Below, piece by piece: positions 8,563 to 17,526 of a DNA stretch of 64,000 nucleotides. The notes beneath the pieces were generated by a model. That model was not told the DNA's origin, searched no databases, and worked only from the letters and a program-made list of their open reading frames with translations. Each line of letters starts with the position of its first letter. Positions within the stretch are counted from its first letter, which is position 1. Made by a program: the position numbers and the translations under genes. Origin of the DNA: Dielma sp000508965 (GTDB lineage Bacteria; Bacillota_I; Bacilli_A; Erysipelotrichales; Erysipelotrichaceae); the NCBI GenBank assembly GCA_000508965.1, contig BAHV02000018.1:1-64000 (forward strand). The letters are read 5' to 3'.

Positions 8563-9453
8563 TTACGCTTCTGCTTCGGCATTGATGTAGATACCTTCAA
8601 CACGGTTCTTAATTACAAATAAATCCCAATACTGGCGGTTTTGGTACAAATATCCATCACCTAATGTATGACTACCTTCTGGCCACAACTTAATGTAACT
8701 GTGTTTGTTGCAGGCAATTACAGACTTAGGATGTAATAAGATCATATTGATCTGTTTAGCAGTAGTGCCGGGTTTACATCCATCGGTGAAATCATAAACC
8801 GTCTTCATGCGCTTAGAAATGATTTTCTTGATTTTCACATCGTCCAAAGATGTGATTGCTCGCTTGATAGCCTCATTCTTTGGATCATTCATATTGATGT
8901 AACGTGCCAATTCTTTTGCCTGTTTCAACAATTTATTCACATGAGGTGTTACATATAGTACACGGCCTTCTTCCGGGACCTCATCCTCATCCATTTTTTC
9001 CATGATGTCATCGAATTTAGATAAGATATTATCAGTGGTAAGCACATCATTATTAACCGTGCCACCGTTTGCCTTGAAGTCTGCATACAACTTACTAATA
9101 CGATAACAATCAGTCTCAGGGATCGCTTGCTGTGTCTCAAATTCATTGGTTGTATTCGCTGCTGCTACTGCCTGATTTGACTCATCAACGTCCATTGCGT
9201 CCACGAAGAACTCAACATCACGGTCATGCGCCAGTGTATAAGTGTTGAAATCGTTTTTAACTGCCTGACGATTAAAGCCACCATTACGGCTATGATCTTT
9301 ATATCCTGCTACCTCGATATAAGGCACTTTAATTGTATTGGCATTAATAAATCTTACATTCGGTGTTGTTAATTCCGCTGTCATTAATTCTCTTGCATAT
9401 TTCTGCATTAACTCCTGTTGAAATAGGGTTACATAATTCACTACGTTTGGCAT
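8563..9453 (-). CDS. Major capsid protein
   Basis: A 296-residue protein starting MPNVVNYVTLFQQEL. I chose this ATG over the upstream GTG because AAGGAG lies eight bases before it. The features expected of an HK97-fold capsid are present: an N-terminal helix (QQELMQKYARELMTAEL), then TPNVRFINANTIKVPYIEV leading into the shell domain, and the FFVDAMDVDESNQA-type loop. It follows a DUF4355-type scaffold gene by 15 bases and precedes the connectors, which supports the call strongly. Confidence 0.92.
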   Translation of the reverse strand: MPNVVNYVTLFQQELMQKYARELMTAELTTPNVRFINANTIKVPYIEVAGYKDHSRNGGFNRQAVKNDFNTYTLAHDRDVEFFVDAMDVDESNQAVAAANTTNEFETQQAIPETDCYRISKLYADFKANGGTVNNDVLTTDNILSKFDDIMEKMDEDEVPEEGRVLYVTPHVNKLLKQAKELARYINMNDPKNEAIKRAITSLDDVKIKKIISKRMKTVYDFTDGCKPGTTAKQINMILLHPKSVIACNKHSYIKLWPEGSHTLGDGYLYQNRQYWDLFVIKNRVEGIYINAEAEA

Positions 9454-9468
9454 TATCATCACTCCTTT

Positions 9469-10095
9469 TTAATTGCCAAAAATACTAGAAATCACTGATT
9501 TCTGTTTATCCTTGTCTTGCTGTTCTTCTTGTCCCGGAACACCGAAGTAAAACTGGTTTTCGTTGTTCTCGGCTTTGCTTTGTTTTAACTCAGGCCATTC
9601 TTGCATTAAGGTTTCAATAGCGGTCTTTGCTTTTGTATCGCTATACTCACCATTTTCAAGTACCTCGTTAATGTCAATTAAGCGAACAGCTCTTGATACT
9701 TTGCTTGGGTCTACTCCTAAGATAGCCATTTCAGCTTTTAACTCCGCTTGTGCTAATCTTTCAACTGTAATACCTGTTGCAAGGTCCTGTGTTTGCGAAG
9801 GATCTTCTTTTGGTGCATCAGCTGATGTATCTGCTGGCGCTTCTTCTTGATCACTTTTGCCGCTATACTTTTTGCGAGCTTTTGCCATCATGGCATCTAC
9901 CTCAGCTTGGGTATAGGTTTTACCACTCTGCTTTTTATCTTCACTGGCAGATTCAGCGCCCTCCTGTTCCTGATCAGATTCTTTCTGTTCAGCGGCCTTA
10001 GGATCAGCCGTTTCTTTTGCAGGGTCTTCATTTCCAAAAGCTTTTGTTACGCCTTCTTTCACTTCTTCCTGCTGCTCTTTCTTTTCTTCATCCAT
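9469..10095 (-). CDS. Capsid scaffolding protein, DUF4355-like
   Basis: A 208-residue, very acidic protein. The first 100 residues are low-complexity E/K/Q/D/S followed by a YTQAEVDAMMAKARKKY motif characteristic of DUF4355-type scaffolds. A structured helical part follows (ITVERLAQAELKAEMAILGVDPSK...). It should co-assemble with the capsid protein and leave before DNA packaging. It sits directly upstream of the capsid gene, the fixed position for scaffolds. Confidence 0.88.
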   Translation of the reverse strand: MDEEKKEQQEEVKEGVTKAFGNEDPAKETADPKAAEQKESDQEQEGAESASEDKKQSGKTYTQAEVDAMMAKARKKYSGKSDQEEAPADTSADAPKEDPSQTQDLATGITVERLAQAELKAEMAILGVDPSKVSRAVRLIDINEVLENGEYSDTKAKTAIETLMQEWPELKQSKAENNENQFYFGVPGQEEQQDKDKQKSVISSIFGN

Positions 10096-10174
10096 GTTGT
10101 TACCTCCCTCGGCTTATAAGGTGCCGATAACCTCACAGCACTTTATTTAAAGTCCACAGCACAGAAACGGACAT

Positions 10175-10354
10175 TTATTTTAAGCATGGTCCAAAATAAG
10201 GTAATCTTCTCTTGGGCGGGTCCATGTACATACTCCTTTCTGTTTCTTTTCGGCCACAAAAAATGCAGGTGTTTTCTTCTATGAGAACCCTGCATTTTAG
10301 CTCTTTATCATAATAAGTCTTATCAATCGTTTTTACATAGGCATGTTCACACAC
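10175..10354 (-). CDS. Small putative zinc-binding phage protein
   Basis: About 59 residues if started at the GTG preceded by GGAAGG at seven bases; an upstream TTG at 10372 would give 65. It contains C-E-H near the N-terminus and C-I-F-C-G in the middle, a spacing able to bind one zinc ion. No family is recognised. It stands between scaffold and the MuF group, where small accessory genes are common. A role in DNA or RNA binding is possible but unproven. Confidence 0.55.
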   Translation of the reverse strand: MCEHAYVKTIDKTYYDKELKCRVLIEENTCIFCGRKETERSMYMDPPKRRLPYFGPCLK

Positions 10355-10410
10355 CTCATCACCTTCCTTCAAGGTAAAAGAAAAGCACCCTGTTCATGAG
10401 CGCTCAATTG

Positions 10411-10632
10411 TTACTTTTTCCTCCATCCATCAACCGGATTATAAGTTTTGTCACTTAAATCTACCCTAAAAGATGTTCTTAATGCTTCTTCGCATTCCTT
10501 TTGATACTTCTCAAAGATTTTTTTCTGTTTTGGAGTTGCTGAATCAGATATCTTTTCACCAACAACGCTTCCTGTATCATCATAAACATAGTCTACCAAA
10601 TCAATAATTTCTAATGGTGGGTTATAGAGCAT
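10411..10632 (-). CDS. Small unrecognised protein downstream of MuF
   Basis: A 73-residue protein starting MLYNPPLEIIDLVDYVYDD, acidic at the N-terminus and basic at the end (GWRKK). GGAGG lies eleven bases before the ATG. No TM segment or known motif. It follows the 61-residue gene after 6 bases, and that gene in turn overlaps the MuF/metallopeptidase gene, so the three form one translational unit. An accessory or immunity role is a guess from position. Confidence 0.65.
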   Translation of the reverse strand: MLYNPPLEIIDLVDYVYDDTGSVVGEKISDSATPKQKKIFEKYQKECEEALRTSFRVDLSDKTYNPVDGWRKK

Positions 10633-10638
10633 TTCATT

Positions 10639-10824
10639 TCATCCCTCCAAATCACCATAAATCCTGCGAATGTTATTGCCTTGTTCATCATAAATATTCA
10701 ATAAAGATGTTGTAGCAATTGATTCATCTACGACTTGATTATCTTTTAAATAAATCATTACACCTTTAACTCCACCGAATATCTTCTTTTGTTCTTCATT
10801 AAAAATTATTTCTTTTTCGACCAT
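10639..10824 (-). CDS. Small unrecognised protein overlapping MuF gene end; candidate immunity protein
   Basis: A 61-residue acidic protein (MVEKEIIFNEEQKKIFGGV start). Its ATG lies inside the last codons of the MuF/metallopeptidase gene, with GAGGAG eight bases upstream, so it is co-translated. It has a predicted strand-rich fold, no TM and no known motif. Small genes overlapping the end of a toxin-domain gene often encode the antidote; here that is inference only. An ordinary head accessory protein is the alternative. Confidence 0.65.
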   Translation of the reverse strand: MVEKEIIFNEEQKKIFGGVKGVMIYLKDNQVVDESIATTSLLNIYDEQGNNIRRIYGDLEG

Positions 10825-12710
10825 TTTATCAGCTCCTCAATTAATTCGAATCGATTAGGAAATTGCGTTTTGAAGCTTTCTTCATCCATAATAAATTGTT
10901 TAAATGATTCAGCCAAATCTTCTTTATAATTCTGTGTAGATAAAGAATAGTGACTAACAAATTCTTTTCCAGAATGTAATTTATCTTTTTGCATACATTC
11001 AGCATACAAATCGCTATCGCTTATTTTAACGTTTGTTTCTTTGTAAAACTCATCTTCAATAATATGTCCACTCTCATGATAAACTATATTTTTTATCTGT
11101 TCAATACTACGATTATTTTTTGAAGGAAAGAACGTAATTTTTTTGTTCCCGCCTATTGCTGCAGAAGTGAAGTTTTCTTTACCAAACGCCTCAGCAATAC
11201 GAGCATCTTGTGGATTTTTGTAGTCAACAATTTCTATTTCTTTTATGAATTTTGAAATACTTCTTGGCATCTTGCTTATTACTTCTGCAACATCATTAAT
11301 TCTGATAGGCTGTATTTCTTTATTCACATCTAATGGAGTAATGATTTGACTTCCATTATCAAGTTCATATATATTTGCCTTACGAATAATTGATTCAAAA
11401 CCCTCATAAGTACCATCTGAGAACACATGGTCCTTTGTTCCTTTTAATTTAACATTAACACTGCTTTGTTTTTGTTGGAAAGGAATGTCAAGCCCATCTG
11501 AATAAGGCGGTTTTATTTGTCCTTTAACATTCTCACGCACTTTTTCGCGATGAGGATGTCGTTTTAGTTTAGGGTTATCTTTAAGATGGTCTCTCAATTC
11601 TTTTTGTAATTGTCTGACCTCTTTAGTTGCCACTTCTTTGTTCTTGTCATCAACCACACCCGCTGCTTTTCTTTTAGCTTTTCTAATTGCATTCTCTAAT
11701 TTTCGCTGTTTCTGCTCTGCTTCATAGTTCAGCAATGCTGTGTCATCGTCAGGTACTTCTGGCAGCCTTGTGATACCCTCATAGTAATTAGCTATCGTGT
11801 GACGGCAATTAGGGTGCATCAGACCTGTTTTAATTGCTTGTGACAATAGTTTGTACTGTCCTTTGTATTTAGCTTTATACTCATCACTAGGGTGGCTAAA
11901 CACGTCATCAATTAACACTTTGCCTTGCCACGGTAAGCATAATCTGCAACTGTTAAAATGAGCTGATACAAACACTAGATGCCTGCCGAACTCATCTCGC
12001 TTGCTGCCATCAGCTAAAAATTTTGCTCTCTGACTGGCTGTCCTCAGTGCCATTTCGGCGTATGTAGCAATGTTAACATGATTACCGTTCTTGTAAATGA
12101 TGCAGTCTATGCCTTTTGATAAAAAGCTTTCGGTTGCTTTATCAATGGCTGTGTCTAATGACAATGATCCACTAGATAATTGGAACTCTGTTTTAAAGAT
12201 GGTCTGCCTATATACATCATCCATCTTACGATAGATTGCGTTACTGGCATCTTCAAAATCATCCGTTGTGCTTTTGATAAGAGCATCCATTTTCTTTCTG
12301 TTTATATCGAAAAACTGTGTTTCATTAGGTGGTGTTTCACCAACTCTACCAGTATTTTTACCATTTTCGGGGAAAGAAAAAGAGCCAGCATCTAGTTTTA
12401 TTTGTGCCTGCTCCATCGTCTTTAGTGCTTCCTCTGCAACCTTATCATAAGTACCTTGCAATACCTCGCTGATTGCGTCTTGTACCGCCGGTCTATATCC
12501 ATCTATGATGTGTTTAATCTCGTTGCGGTAACGTTGTATGTTTCTTAACATGGCTTTCTGCCACATTTCCCAGCTAAAACCCGCATTGATTTCATCAAGT
12601 TTATGTTTAGCAAGATTACGTTGCAAGGACTGTACCAGTTCCATTTCTATTTCAGTGAATATGTCTTTTAAAGCATAGGGATCATCCCTTTTCTTTTCAT
12701 CATCCGACAT
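10806..12710 (-). CDS. MuF-like minor capsid protein with C-terminal HExxH metallopeptidase domain
   Basis: A 634-residue protein. Residues about 1-320 match the phage minor capsid (Phage_min_cap2/MuF-like) head protein: helical N-terminus, then HFNSCRLCLPWQGKVL and LMHPNCRHTIANYYEG, the typical Cys/His core. A charged coiled linker covers about 330-400. The C-terminal 220 residues form a separate domain with a zinc protease signature, HESGH at 545-549, and an acidic DLAESF segment with Glu601 as a likely third ligand. Ordinary MuF proteins lack this. MuF carrying variable effector domains has been described as phage-borne polymorphic toxins. The start overlaps the portal stop (TAATG), and GGAGTT lies before it. 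Confidence 0.88.
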   Translation of the reverse strand: MSDDEKKRDDPYALKDIFTEIEMELVQSLQRNLAKHKLDEINAGFSWEMWQKAMLRNIQRYRNEIKHIIDGYRPAVQDAISEVLQGTYDKVAEEALKTMEQAQIKLDAGSFSFPENGKNTGRVGETPPNETQFFDINRKKMDALIKSTTDDFEDASNAIYRKMDDVYRQTIFKTEFQLSSGSLSLDTAIDKATESFLSKGIDCIIYKNGNHVNIATYAEMALRTASQRAKFLADGSKRDEFGRHLVFVSAHFNSCRLCLPWQGKVLIDDVFSHPSDEYKAKYKGQYKLLSQAIKTGLMHPNCRHTIANYYEGITRLPEVPDDDTALLNYEAEQKQRKLENAIRKAKRKAAGVVDDKNKEVATKEVRQLQKELRDHLKDNPKLKRHPHREKVRENVKGQIKPPYSDGLDIPFQQKQSSVNVKLKGTKDHVFSDGTYEGFESIIRKANIYELDNGSQIITPLDVNKEIQPIRINDVAEVISKMPRSISKFIKEIEIVDYKNPQDARIAEAFGKENFTSAAIGGNKKITFFPSKNNRSIEQIKNIVYHESGHIIEDEFYKETNVKISDSDLYAECMQKDKLHSGKEFVSHYSLSTQNYKEDLAESFKQFIMDEESFKTQFPNRFELIEELIKWSKKK

Positions 12711-14227
12711 TATCTAACTCCGAATGGGTAATCTTCATCAGTTGGTAGATCACCATCAAATTCATTAATGGCGGGTGTTTCTTTTTCAATAATGCCCTGT
12801 TCAGCTTTAAGACGTTTCACTTCTTCAGTTTTCCATTCTTCGTCTTTGCTATCACCATATAATTCTTCTACGCTCGCCTCAACCGACATTACAGACATGC
12901 CAGGACGTGCCTTACTGATGGTTTCAACTACCGCCTCAAATGATGGGTTAGCATACTCTCCAAAGCTGCATGTTACCTCATACTCTTGGTATGGCTTATG
13001 CTGTACAGTATCCATGATTTTAAGGGCAGCTATAATAATCTCAGGGATTACCTTTTCAGCGATACGAATGATCTTGTTGCGGGTGTATAGAGTGGCTTTT
13101 TCTTTTTCCCTCTGTGCTTCTGCATTGTCTAATTTTTTGACATCTATGCCAAGCGTTGAAGGACTGATTAAACCCTGTAAACATAAGTCTAATGCTGTGA
13201 TGTATGATGATAACAACCCATTAGCATCAATAGCACCCTGTTGTACCGTGATAGTTGGCTGTCCGCCTTCTGTTCCTGCTGTACCTGTGACTTCAACAAA
13301 TCGTCCGTCGAATGGGTTATGCTTTAGCAATAGTCCTTTTTGCGGATCTTTTGGTATCATCTGCTGAGGGATATATGTCTTAGTGCGGTTATCTCTAAGA
13401 GCTTCCATCCATTGACTGTAAACCTCGTCAAAGCTATCAAAGGCATCCTCTTTGCCATCAAACAGCGACTTGCCTCGACCTTTAAATTTTGGGGAGCTGC
13501 CTATGATAATAGGAACAGCAGTCCAGTATTTATGTTTTTTCTTCATGGGTCTAACATTCTGGAACTCAGCAAAGTCTAATAATGCTTCTTTTTCGTGTTG
13601 AGCATTGTATAGTTCATAATCAATACCTTCTTCTGTGTGAATTTCTCTTAACTCATATTCTTTATCGTTTATAATGTAAGGAAATTTAAAAGTTATTGCT
13701 ATAATCTTTCCGTGTCGATATTTGAAGTCAACTTTATCAGCATCAAAGAATTCCGGAATAGGATAGGGGCTTTCTTCAGGATGATAACAAAACCTAACAG
13801 CTCCATCGCCCAAATACATAGCCTGCTTAAAAGCATTCTTAAAAAACTCATCAGGAAGATTCTTTTCCATCTCAGCCCAAAAAGCAGCCGCTTCATTGTT
13901 ATTAAATTCAGGGCTATTTATATCATCAAATACAATATCTGCCAGTGTATCCACAATTAAGCTTGGTAACCCTGTATGAATCTTTCGGAAATTAACGCCA
14001 TTGCTTGCATTTGCTTGCCAAAAGCGTGTGTTACCCATCATGTCATCAATCTGTGTGTAAAATTGATGCAACTCTGATGGATCGCCTCTGTACCACAAAC
14101 GATTTTTAAATATGTTGGCATCAAAATCCATTGGCTCTAAAATGCGAACAGACAACGGATTCATGCCTTTATCTAATTCAAGCCAGTTTCTTAACTTAGC
14201 TTTTGTGTAATCTAATATTTTACTCAT
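12710..14227 (-). CDS. Portal protein
   Basis: A 505-residue protein from the ATG at 14227, which overlaps the terminase stop as ATGA. The sequence is in the style of SPP1 gp6-type portals: an N-terminal WLELDKGMNPLS segment, a WYRGDPSELHQFY motif, a strand-rich core and the long helical SYITALDLCLQGLISPSTLG region before the acidic C-terminus. It forms the dodecameric DNA channel at one vertex and docks terminase. Terminase, portal and MuF follow one another with overlaps, so dosage is coupled. Confidence 0.92.
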   Translation of the reverse strand: MSKILDYTKAKLRNWLELDKGMNPLSVRILEPMDFDANIFKNRLWYRGDPSELHQFYTQIDDMMGNTRFWQANASNGVNFRKIHTGLPSLIVDTLADIVFDDINSPEFNNNEAAAFWAEMEKNLPDEFFKNAFKQAMYLGDGAVRFCYHPEESPYPIPEFFDADKVDFKYRHGKIIAITFKFPYIINDKEYELREIHTEEGIDYELYNAQHEKEALLDFAEFQNVRPMKKKHKYWTAVPIIIGSSPKFKGRGKSLFDGKEDAFDSFDEVYSQWMEALRDNRTKTYIPQQMIPKDPQKGLLLKHNPFDGRFVEVTGTAGTEGGQPTITVQQGAIDANGLLSSYITALDLCLQGLISPSTLGIDVKKLDNAEAQREKEKATLYTRNKIIRIAEKVIPEIIIAALKIMDTVQHKPYQEYEVTCSFGEYANPSFEAVVETISKARPGMSVMSVEASVEELYGDSKDEEWKTEEVKRLKAEQGIIEKETPAINEFDGDLPTDEDYPFGVR

Positions 14228-15588
14228 TGCGCTGCTTCCATCCTCCCTATTAAGTGTTTGTAAGGTATCCAACTATACTGATCAGCATTGATTGTATGGT
14301 CGTTTGCGTCTTCGGGCGCATTTTTATCATCCTGCCAGCTGTAAGTATTGTACTCTCTGATGTTTTCAGTGCATTCATCAACGATCAAATAGTCCATGTG
14401 CTTCATCCATCCTTGCTGTAACTGGATACGATCTATGATGGTTAGCTTTTTCCAGCTGTTGTAGAAGTCATAGAGGCTGCCAACCTCTGCGTTATACTTG
14501 AGGCACTCATTAATCGTTGCTTGGTCAGCGCTATCAATAAACACATCTCTTGCATATGCATCACCATTGAGTACCCACCGTTTACGGTTACGCTCAAGGA
14601 ATGCTACTAATAAAGGTGGTATATCCGATGGTGCTAAGGCTCTGCCTCCGTTACGCACAATGTCACGGTTGTTATAAACTTCTTCTGCGAGAGTAACTTT
14701 GATACGCTTATCTGTAATGCCGGTAAAAATAAAAGCGATTGTATCTTCGCTGCGTCTTGAATAGGATGTATCCACTCCACAGCTAAATTGCACATAAGTT
14801 AGTGCTCGTGCTTGCGCTGGTGTGATGATGTGCTGTGATGTTAAATCAAACACTAAACCAGTTGCACGGCCACGCAAGCCTTGTATCTTATTTTTGTACA
14901 TTTTAGTGCCTGGAGGCACTGCATCTATCTTCCGCTGTATGTCTGCTTTGCTCATAGCTGCATTATCGTAAAAGGTAAAATACCAATGTACCCAACCCTT
15001 TACAGGGTCCTCGTTTAGCTCATTAAACAACTCTTGCGGATAATCGCTATAATGTCGTTTTAATGGCCGGCTTCGATTAATGAACTCTTTGTATACTGGC
15101 AAGTTAGGATCATCAGGGTTAGATGTAGTCATCATATACTGACAGCGGTGAGTTATTTCTCGCAAAAATTCCATATCTGCAATATTAACTTCATCAATGT
15201 AAACACACCCAACCTGACCGCCTAATACTTTCTGCCACCGTTTTTTGTTGTCATAGCCACATATGTATATAATCTTGATACCTTTGTTAGTCTTATACTC
15301 AACATGTGGCAGCCTAATGTTGCCTTTACCATTGCCGTAATATTTAGCTATCTTATCAAACTGTTCTAGCAAACCACGTTCACTATTGATAACATTCTTT
15401 TCCACTGTCCCGAGGTCTGCGCCTGCGATTATATGAAATCTCAAATCAGAAGATGCTACTTTACACATATACTTAAATATGCCTACCGTTGTTTTGCCTG
15501 CGGCCGTTGTGCCCTCTAAATATTCTCTTGGTGCATCAACCGTTAAGAAGTCTCTAAATTTAGGTGATAACAATAACATTGGTCTCAT
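14224..15588 (-). CDS. terL: Terminase large subunit
   Basis: A 454-residue packaging motor. Walker A is GTTAAGKT near residue 26-33, and Walker B is CVYIDE followed by VN around residue 130. The TTSNPD coupling motif follows. The nuclease half contains CGVDTSYSRRSEDT, with an acidic residue fitting the RNaseH-like metal site. It drives DNA translocation through the portal and cuts the concatemer. The ATG overlaps the small-subunit stop by four bases. Confidence 0.95.
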   Translation of the reverse strand: MRPMLLLSPKFRDFLTVDAPREYLEGTTAAGKTTVGIFKYMCKVASSDLRFHIIAGADLGTVEKNVINSERGLLEQFDKIAKYYGNGKGNIRLPHVEYKTNKGIKIIYICGYDNKKRWQKVLGGQVGCVYIDEVNIADMEFLREITHRCQYMMTTSNPDDPNLPVYKEFINRSRPLKRHYSDYPQELFNELNEDPVKGWVHWYFTFYDNAAMSKADIQRKIDAVPPGTKMYKNKIQGLRGRATGLVFDLTSQHIITPAQARALTYVQFSCGVDTSYSRRSEDTIAFIFTGITDKRIKVTLAEEVYNNRDIVRNGGRALAPSDIPPLLVAFLERNRKRWVLNGDAYARDVFIDSADQATINECLKYNAEVGSLYDFYNSWKKLTIIDRIQLQQGWMKHMDYLIVDECTENIREYNTYSWQDDKNAPEDANDHTINADQYSWIPYKHLIGRMEAAQ

Positions 15589-16061
15589 TCTTCATCATCC
15601 TTTAATGGCTGCATCTGCGCCAGTATGCCGTCAATAGCATCCATCTTTTGCTGAACACTATCATCAGTAACAGGTGCCTCTTGTTTCAGTTTTTCACGCT
15701 GCAGAGCTATCTTTTCATTTTCTAGCTTCAGCTGCTTTTTATCAAGTTCTGTCATAGCTGAAGAACCAGTTATCTCTTTTATAAATTCCATCGCTCTGAC
15801 ATTTCCCTTGATGGCTTGCTGAAAGGCTGCAATCAACATCAGCATTTGATTGTCGGCTATTGACGGATCAATACCTAATCGTTCCATTTTAGCTCTATTG
15901 GCATCATCAACAGGTAATGAAAGCAGTAGGTTCATGGCATCTTTCATCGTCTTTTTACGTCGTCTTGTTACTCCTGATGCCTTACCACCTTTTGATGACA
16001 AGGCTCTTGCTTCTTCCTTGCTTCGCTCTGTCACCGGTATTAAGTTACTTTCATTAGCCAT
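15585..16061 (-). CDS. terS: Terminase small subunit
   Basis: A 158-residue protein starting MANESNLIPVTERSKEEARAL, with AGGAGTGAGGTGA before the ATG. A basic RRRKK patch near residue 35 is followed by helices (MKDAMNLLLSLPVDD, DNQMLMLIAAFQQAIKGN) and a charged coiled-coil C-terminus. This outline and its place before the large subunit match small subunits that recognise the packaging site. No HNH gene accompanies it here. Confidence 0.85.
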   Translation of the reverse strand: MANESNLIPVTERSKEEARALSSKGGKASGVTRRRKKTMKDAMNLLLSLPVDDANRAKMERLGIDPSIADNQMLMLIAAFQQAIKGNVRAMEFIKEITGSSAMTELDKKQLKLENEKIALQREKLKQEAPVTDDSVQQKMDAIDGILAQMQPLKDDEE

Positions 16062-16078
16062 TCACCTCACTCCTTATC

Positions 16079-16450
16079 TTACATTCCTCTGCCAAACCAA
16101 CTATTAACATTTTTTTGCGTTCGCTTTTTGGCTCGTTCATAAGTCGATGATGTAACTTCGAGTTCACGCTGTCTAACGTGTTCTTTATGCTTCATGTCCA
16201 TGTCATCTCCTTTGTTTGCCTGCCTTGCTAATCTTTGCTTATTCTGCATTTCATTGAGTTTGTTTCTCGTATCATTAAACTGCCGCTGTACTTTGAAATA
16301 TTCATTCCTTTTCTGTTCTTTATCATCACCACGATATGAAGACATAGTATATGGAGCGTATTCCACCATTTTTGCTGATAGAACACCCATTTTCTTTTCT
16401 AACGACTGCTGCGACATTCCTTGACTGCTTGATGCACCTCTGCCTCCCAT
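16079..16450 (-). CDS. MGGRGA-start phage protein, function unknown
   Basis: A 123-residue, very basic, mostly helical protein. The N-terminal MGGRGASSS motif recurs at the start of small phage proteins near packaging or head genes; its meaning is not known to me. The rest is Lys/Arg/Gln/Glu-rich with heptads, suggesting a coiled coil that binds nucleic acid. GAAGG precedes the ATG. It lies between terS and the ParB/DUF4417 gene. Confidence 0.75.
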   Translation of the reverse strand: MGGRGASSSQGMSQQSLEKKMGVLSAKMVEYAPYTMSSYRGDDKEQKRNEYFKVQRQFNDTRNKLNEMQNKQRLARQANKGDDMDMKHKEHVRQRELEVTSSTYERAKKRTQKNVNSWFGRGM

Positions 16451-17479
16451 CTAACCCACTTCCTTCAACTCATTTAAACGTTCAGTCACTTTGTTTTCAT
16501 AGTATTTTACTGGTATACCTTGATAATCATAATCAAGCTCACCACCGTATACTAATATCATTGATGGCTTGATTTTTTCAATCATCGCATCCATACCAGC
16601 TTGCCAAATTGATGTAGCATACTCATCACGTTTTACACCTATCGTAGATACTGATACAATACTGCCGCTTGGTATACCGTCAAAACAAAATAAAAAGGTA
16701 TCTGGTTCTGCCCAACTGATTGTTGGTACTACTTTAACACCTTGACGCTGCAAATATTGACCAATCATACGGCTGCGATACACGTTCCAGATCTTCATAG
16801 CCATTGGCATATCCATGTATAAGCTGAAGTCAGGACTAAACACACATTGATACTCACTCAGAATACTTACATAATCTTGGGGTTTATTCCATAGGCGTTC
16901 AAACTGGTAATCATCGACATACATATGGATACCGATATTTTTATCTTTGGATGTCTTGGCATAATTGAATCCTATAATATCATCAGGCACAATACCATCG
17001 TTATAGATAATAGGTATTTGATAATAGCCGGCTGTTTTAGCTTCTTCATAAAGGTCTAAGTTATAAGCTTCGTTTGTTCTGATACGCTCATTTTCCTTTT
17101 CATTTTCTTGGTCAGGAAGTTTGATTTCAAATCCGAAGGGTTCCATATCTAACGGAATATTTTCAAGCTCAAAGTCCAGTAAATTGAAATTCCATGTTGA
17201 GTATTCAGCAACCTTGTTATCAGCTAATCGAAAAGCCTTTACCTGCTCATCGGTTAAATCATCGGCTATTACGCAAGGTATCTTCTTTATACCGAGTTGC
17301 TGACATGCTTTATATCTTGTATGACCAGTGACAATGTTATAGTCTTTATCAATGACAAATGGAACTTTAAAACCAAATTCACGAATAGAATTAGCTACAT
17401 AATCTACTGCATCATCATTATGCCGTGGATTGTTAGCGTATGGATGTATATCCTTTAGTTCCAGCTCGATTATTTCCAT
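16451..17479 (-). CDS. ParB-like nuclease domain fused to DUF4417-like domain
   Basis: A 342-residue protein; I chose the ATG three codons into the frame because AGGAGG is at good spacing. Residues 1-110 are a ParB/Srx-like domain: IHPYANNPRHND, then the hallmark VTGHTRYKACQQLG and ADNKV. Residues about 135-340 resemble DUF4417, with IPIIYNDGIVPDDIIGFNYA and a conserved SWAEPDTFLFCFDGIPSGSIVSVST core. ParB domains beside terminase genes occur in many phages, often with methyltransferases, but the fusion to DUF4417 is unusual. A role in DNA marking, nicking or segregation is only a guess. Confidence 0.8.
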   Translation of the reverse strand: MEIIELELKDIHPYANNPRHNDDAVDYVANSIREFGFKVPFVIDKDYNIVTGHTRYKACQQLGIKKIPCVIADDLTDEQVKAFRLADNKVAEYSTWNFNLLDFELENIPLDMEPFGFEIKLPDQENEKENERIRTNEAYNLDLYEEAKTAGYYQIPIIYNDGIVPDDIIGFNYAKTSKDKNIGIHMYVDDYQFERLWNKPQDYVSILSEYQCVFSPDFSLYMDMPMAMKIWNVYRSRMIGQYLQRQGVKVVPTISWAEPDTFLFCFDGIPSGSIVSVSTIGVKRDEYATSIWQAGMDAMIEKIKPSMILVYGGELDYDYQGIPVKYYENKVTERLNELKEVG

Positions 17480-17526
17480 GCCATTCACCTCCTGTTTTAA
17501 GTCATATCATAATTACCAGTATCATT

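Noticed and set aside
12768..13367. 199-codon plus-strand frame opposite the portal gene
   Set aside because: Shadow of the portal coding strand with no ribosome site and low-complexity Ser-rich translation.
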